A DNA stretch of 14,840 bases, from the NCBI RefSeq assembly GCF_035492295.1, contig NZ_DATJJK010000112.1:1-14840 (forward strand). The letters run 5' to 3'. Under the pieces are notes generated by a model. The model worked only from the letters and a program-made list of their open reading frames with translations, did not search any database and was not told the DNA's origin. Source of the DNA: Acidisoma sp035492295 (GTDB taxonomy: Bacteria; Pseudomonadota; Alphaproteobacteria; Acetobacterales; Acetobacteraceae). The translations under genes were made by a program, and so were the position numbers. Positions 12,967 to 14,840 of the stretch are shown here, piece after piece; positions within the stretch are counted from its first letter, which is position 1, and each line of letters begins with the position of its first letter.

Positions 12967-14502
12967 ATGAGAACGAGCAAAGCTTGGCATGGCATCCGTT
13001 TGCGGTGGGTTGAGGCAGCGCCGGATCCGGAGTCGTCTCCCATCCCCGTACTGCTTCCGGCGAGCTGGGATGACGAGGCGGCTGAGGCAATAGCCGCCCT
13101 CGCAGCCCATGGCGCGCGCCGGGTGAGTCTACCCGAACGCGCTAATGGCTGGATCGGCCGTGCGGCCGGGCGGGCGCAGGCCGCCGGCCTTGCGTCGGAA
13201 GCGGAATTTGCCGCGGCCCTGCATATGCTGTTGATCAGGCGGCGCGGTGCGCCGGGGGCGACGATCTGGCGCAATCCGGAGGTCGGCGGCGCTGACCTGC
13301 CGCGTTTCGTGCTCAATCTGCCGGCTTTCCACGATGCTGAGATGGGTTTCGACCATGCGGCCTTCGGTGCGGCTGCCGAGACCGCGGCCCTGACGCTCGC
13401 ACTGTTGCGGCCACAGGCCCGGCGAGTCGCCGTCGGCTTCGCTGATCTCGACGGACTGCTGGCGCTTCTCGGCCTCGATTACGCGAGCAACGAAGCGCGG
13501 GAGGTGGCGGCAGCCATTGCGGCATTGCTGCGCGGCCGCGCGGAATGTGCGTCCGCCCGGCTCTCCGACGCGGCGGGACCGCAGATCCTGCCCGATGTCT
13601 GGTCCCCGCCGCCACTCGGGGAAAGCCTTCCTGCCCTCGCCGAGGCGGCGACCGACGCCTTCCATGCGGCTGCCGGGTTGCCCAACTGCGCCCATGACCT
13701 CGTCGCCGCTCTGACGCCGGCCGACGAGGCGGAGATCCTGCTCGGTGTAGGGACAACCGGCTGCGCCCCGGCCTTCGCCCGCGTAACCTCCAAGGGCGCG
13801 CTGACGGCGGCCGCACGCGGCCTGCTTGCGGCGCGTGGCCTTTCGGCGGAAGCGGCGCTCGCCGCCATGCTCGCGGGTGAAACGCCGCTGCCTGTCGCCG
13901 GAATAGACGCCCATGCCGCGATGCATGCGACACTTGCCGCCATCCTGCCATTGCCGCCGTTGCCGGCAGCCGGCGCCCGGCGCCGCGCCGAAGCTGCGCC
14001 CGCTTCGGTTTCGCCCCTGCCCGCGACCCCGGTCGATCTTCCCCGGCGCCGCAGCGGCACGATGCAGAAGGTCGCGGTCGGCGGCCATCGCCTCTATTTG
14101 CAGACGGCCGAATACGAGGACGGCAAGCTCGGCGAGATCGGCATCACCCTGCAGCGGGAAACGCCGGCCTATCGCGCCCTCATGGATGCCTTCGCAATGG
14201 CCGTGAGCATCGGCCTGCAGCATGGCGTGCCGCTGGAACCCTTCATCGAGGCATTCGTCGGCACCCGTTTCGGGGCGGCCGGCACCGTGGAGGGCGATCC
14301 CGACGTCCGCTCCGCGACTTCGATCATCGATTATGTCTTCCGCCACCTCGCCCATGCCGAACTCGGCCGCTCCCTGCCGGAGCCGGAGGAGATGCCTGCG
14401 GCCCACGGCCACGGTGTGACCGATGCTGCGCCGACCCTGCCGCTCGATTGGCCGGAAGACACGCCAGAGGCGCGGCGCCGGCGAATCCGCCTCGTCGCCT
14501 AG
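12967..14502 (+). CDS. Degenerate NrdJ-like protein with C-terminal TSCPD domain
   Basis: This 511-residue protein looks like a reduced paralog of the class II, B12-dependent ribonucleotide reductase NrdJ (about 1200 residues in alphaproteobacteria). The C-terminal block (366-468) matches the NrdJ TSCPD region: QKVAVGGHRLYLQTAEYEDG, MAVSIGLQHGVPLEPFIEAF (411-430), TRFGAAG and SATSIIDYVFRHLA. Weaker matches to the catalytic barrel are VGFADLDGLLALLGLDYASN (156-175) and LLGVGTTGCAPAFA (258-271). The active-site NPCSE position reads NPEVG (103-107), so the radical cysteine and the glutamate are gone. Only three cysteines remain (194, 241, 266) and no terminal CxxC is present. A Pro/Ala linker (326-362) precedes the TSCPD part. 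It cannot be a working reductase; its role is unknown. The ATG at 12967 has GAAGGG only one base upstream, so the start is less certain. Confidence 0.85.
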   Translation: MRTSKAWHGIRLRWVEAAPDPESSPIPVLLPASWDDEAAEAIAALAAHGARRVSLPERANGWIGRAAGRAQAAGLASEAEFAAALHMLLIRRRGAPGATIWRNPEVGGADLPRFVLNLPAFHDAEMGFDHAAFGAAAETAALTLALLRPQARRVAVGFADLDGLLALLGLDYASNEAREVAAAIAALLRGRAECASARLSDAAGPQILPDVWSPPPLGESLPALAEAATDAFHAAAGLPNCAHDLVAALTPADEAEILLGVGTTGCAPAFARVTSKGALTAAARGLLAARGLSAEAALAAMLAGETPLPVAGIDAHAAMHATLAAILPLPPLPAAGARRRAEAAPASVSPLPATPVDLPRRRSGTMQKVAVGGHRLYLQTAEYEDGKLGEIGITLQRETPAYRALMDAFAMAVSIGLQHGVPLEPFIEAFVGTRFGAAGTVEGDPDVRSATSIIDYVFRHLAHAELGRSLPEPEEMPAAHGHGVTDAAPTLPLDWPEDTPEARRRRIRLVA

Positions 14503-14521
14503 AGGTTCTCAGAGCGAGATA

Positions 14522-14543
14522 AAAGCGCCTTCGCTTTCCTCTT
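14522..14543 (+). terminator. Weak candidate terminator after the NrdJ-like gene
   Basis: A 6-bp stem AAAGCG/CGCTTT (14522-14527 with 14532-14537) with loop CCTT is followed by CCTCTTG. It lies 19 bases past the NrdJ-like stop. The flanks AGAGGTT (14501-14507) and AACCTCT (14554-14560) could pair around it. The T-run is poor, so this is a weak call. Confidence 0.35.
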
Positions 14544-14570
14544 GTTCGCGGATAACCTCTCTCTGTCTGA

Positions 14571-14595
14571 CTCAGGGGCTGATTCAGGCCCTGAG
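14571..14595. repeat. Nested palindrome upstream of ugd
   Basis: CTCAGGG pairs with CCCTGAG across 25 bases, and the centre holds a second dyad, CTGA-T-TCAG, separated only by a G/G mismatch. The dyad therefore spans all 25 bases with one mismatch. It is about 105 bases before the ugd start. No T-run follows, so an operator or an RNA hairpin in a leader is more likely than a terminator. Confidence 0.5.
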
Positions 14596-14699
14596 CTCGT
14601 TTCAGCCCATAGATCGGTCACAAATCGGCGTCATGAAGCGCTGACAGGAGGCGTTCTGCCACCATCGATGAGGAAGCCCGTCAGGGCGAGAGGGTTGAT

Positions 14700-14840
14700 A
14701 TGCGCGTCACCATGATCGGCGGCGGTTACGTCGGGCTCGTTTCCGGTGCCTGCTTCGCCCAATTCGGCATGGACGTGGTGGTGGTCGAGGTCGATCCCAA
14801 GCGTCTCGGCGCGCTGAAGGCCGGCGCGATCCCGATTTTC
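14700..14840 (+). CDS. ugd: UDP-glucose 6-dehydrogenase, N-terminal part (3' end outside window)
   Basis: The first 47 codons are visible. The Rossmann fold MRVTMIGGGYVGLVSGACFA (1-20), followed by the beta-strand VVVVEVDPKR and then LKAGAIPIF, is typical of NAD-dependent UDP-glucose 6-dehydrogenase, which makes UDP-glucuronate for capsule, exopolysaccharide or LPS. GDP-mannose dehydrogenase (AlgD) has a similar fold, but its N-terminus usually reads differently (GLGYVGAV), so Ugd is preferred. GAGAGGG lies about 6 bases before the ATG. The gene stands 197 bases after the NrdJ-like stop and is probably transcribed from its own promoter. Confidence 0.88.
   Translation, partial: MRVTMIGGGYVGLVSGACFAQFGMDVVVVEVDPKRLGALKAGAIPIF

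Noticed and set aside
13129..14412. 427-residue minus-strand open frame opposite the NrdJ-like gene
   Set aside because: The plus-strand frame has clear family matches over the same bases; the antisense frame has none and is Arg/Gly-rich.
12967..14502. Functional ribonucleotide reductase
   Set aside because: The active-site Cys and Glu are replaced, the protein is less than half the family length, and the terminal CxxC is missing.

Overview
The window is high-G+C chromosomal DNA from an alphaproteobacterium, most likely a member of Rhodospirillales/Acetobacteraceae. The class is suggested by a bacterial NDUFA12-type complex I subunit, a DUF2155 protein, a GlnK-Amt pair of alphaproteobacterial type, and a protein derived from class II (B12-dependent) ribonucleotide reductase. 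The family assignment is inference from gene content and style only. I see no insertion sequence, phage gene, CRISPR array, tRNA or rRNA. Nearly all of the DNA is ordinary housekeeping, envelope and regulatory genes.

Left part (1-4378): the end of ccmB (cytochrome c maturation) is followed by an AT-rich palindrome. A leftward glnK-amt operon (ammonium sensing and uptake) follows, with a strong intrinsic terminator and a good sigma-54-like promoter. A UbiH/UbiF-type FAD hydroxylase runs rightward and converges on a leftward, translationally coupled csaA-gpt pair (chaperone-like tRNA-binding fold protein and purine-salvage phosphoribosyltransferase).

Middle part (4557-9647): a rightward envelope-stress and signalling block. 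It holds an HtrA/DegS-like protease with one PDZ domain and a possible lipobox, an OmpR-type response regulator, and its histidine kinase. The kinase carries five tandem 15-bp repeats (SRPRL x5) just before the first membrane helix. An MFS transporter follows. The block ends in a long perfect terminator, back to back with the terminator of the leftward OmpA-family gene.

Right part (9678-14840): an OmpA-family protein (small beta-barrel plus peptidoglycan-binding domain) is read leftward. Beyond it is a tight leftward operon: NDUFA12-like protein, single MlaD/MCE protein, an unrecognised 84-residue protein, and a secreted DUF2155 protein. Divergent from this operon is the most unusual gene, a 511-residue protein. 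It appears to be a shrunken, catalytically dead relative of the class II ribonucleotide reductase NrdJ: it keeps the C-terminal TSCPD-type domain and two barrel segments, but the NPCSE-type active-site position reads NPEVG. The window ends in the first 47 codons of a UDP-glucose 6-dehydrogenase.

Starts were chosen by ribosome-binding sites and family lengths. Family assignments come from recognised motifs, not from a database search.
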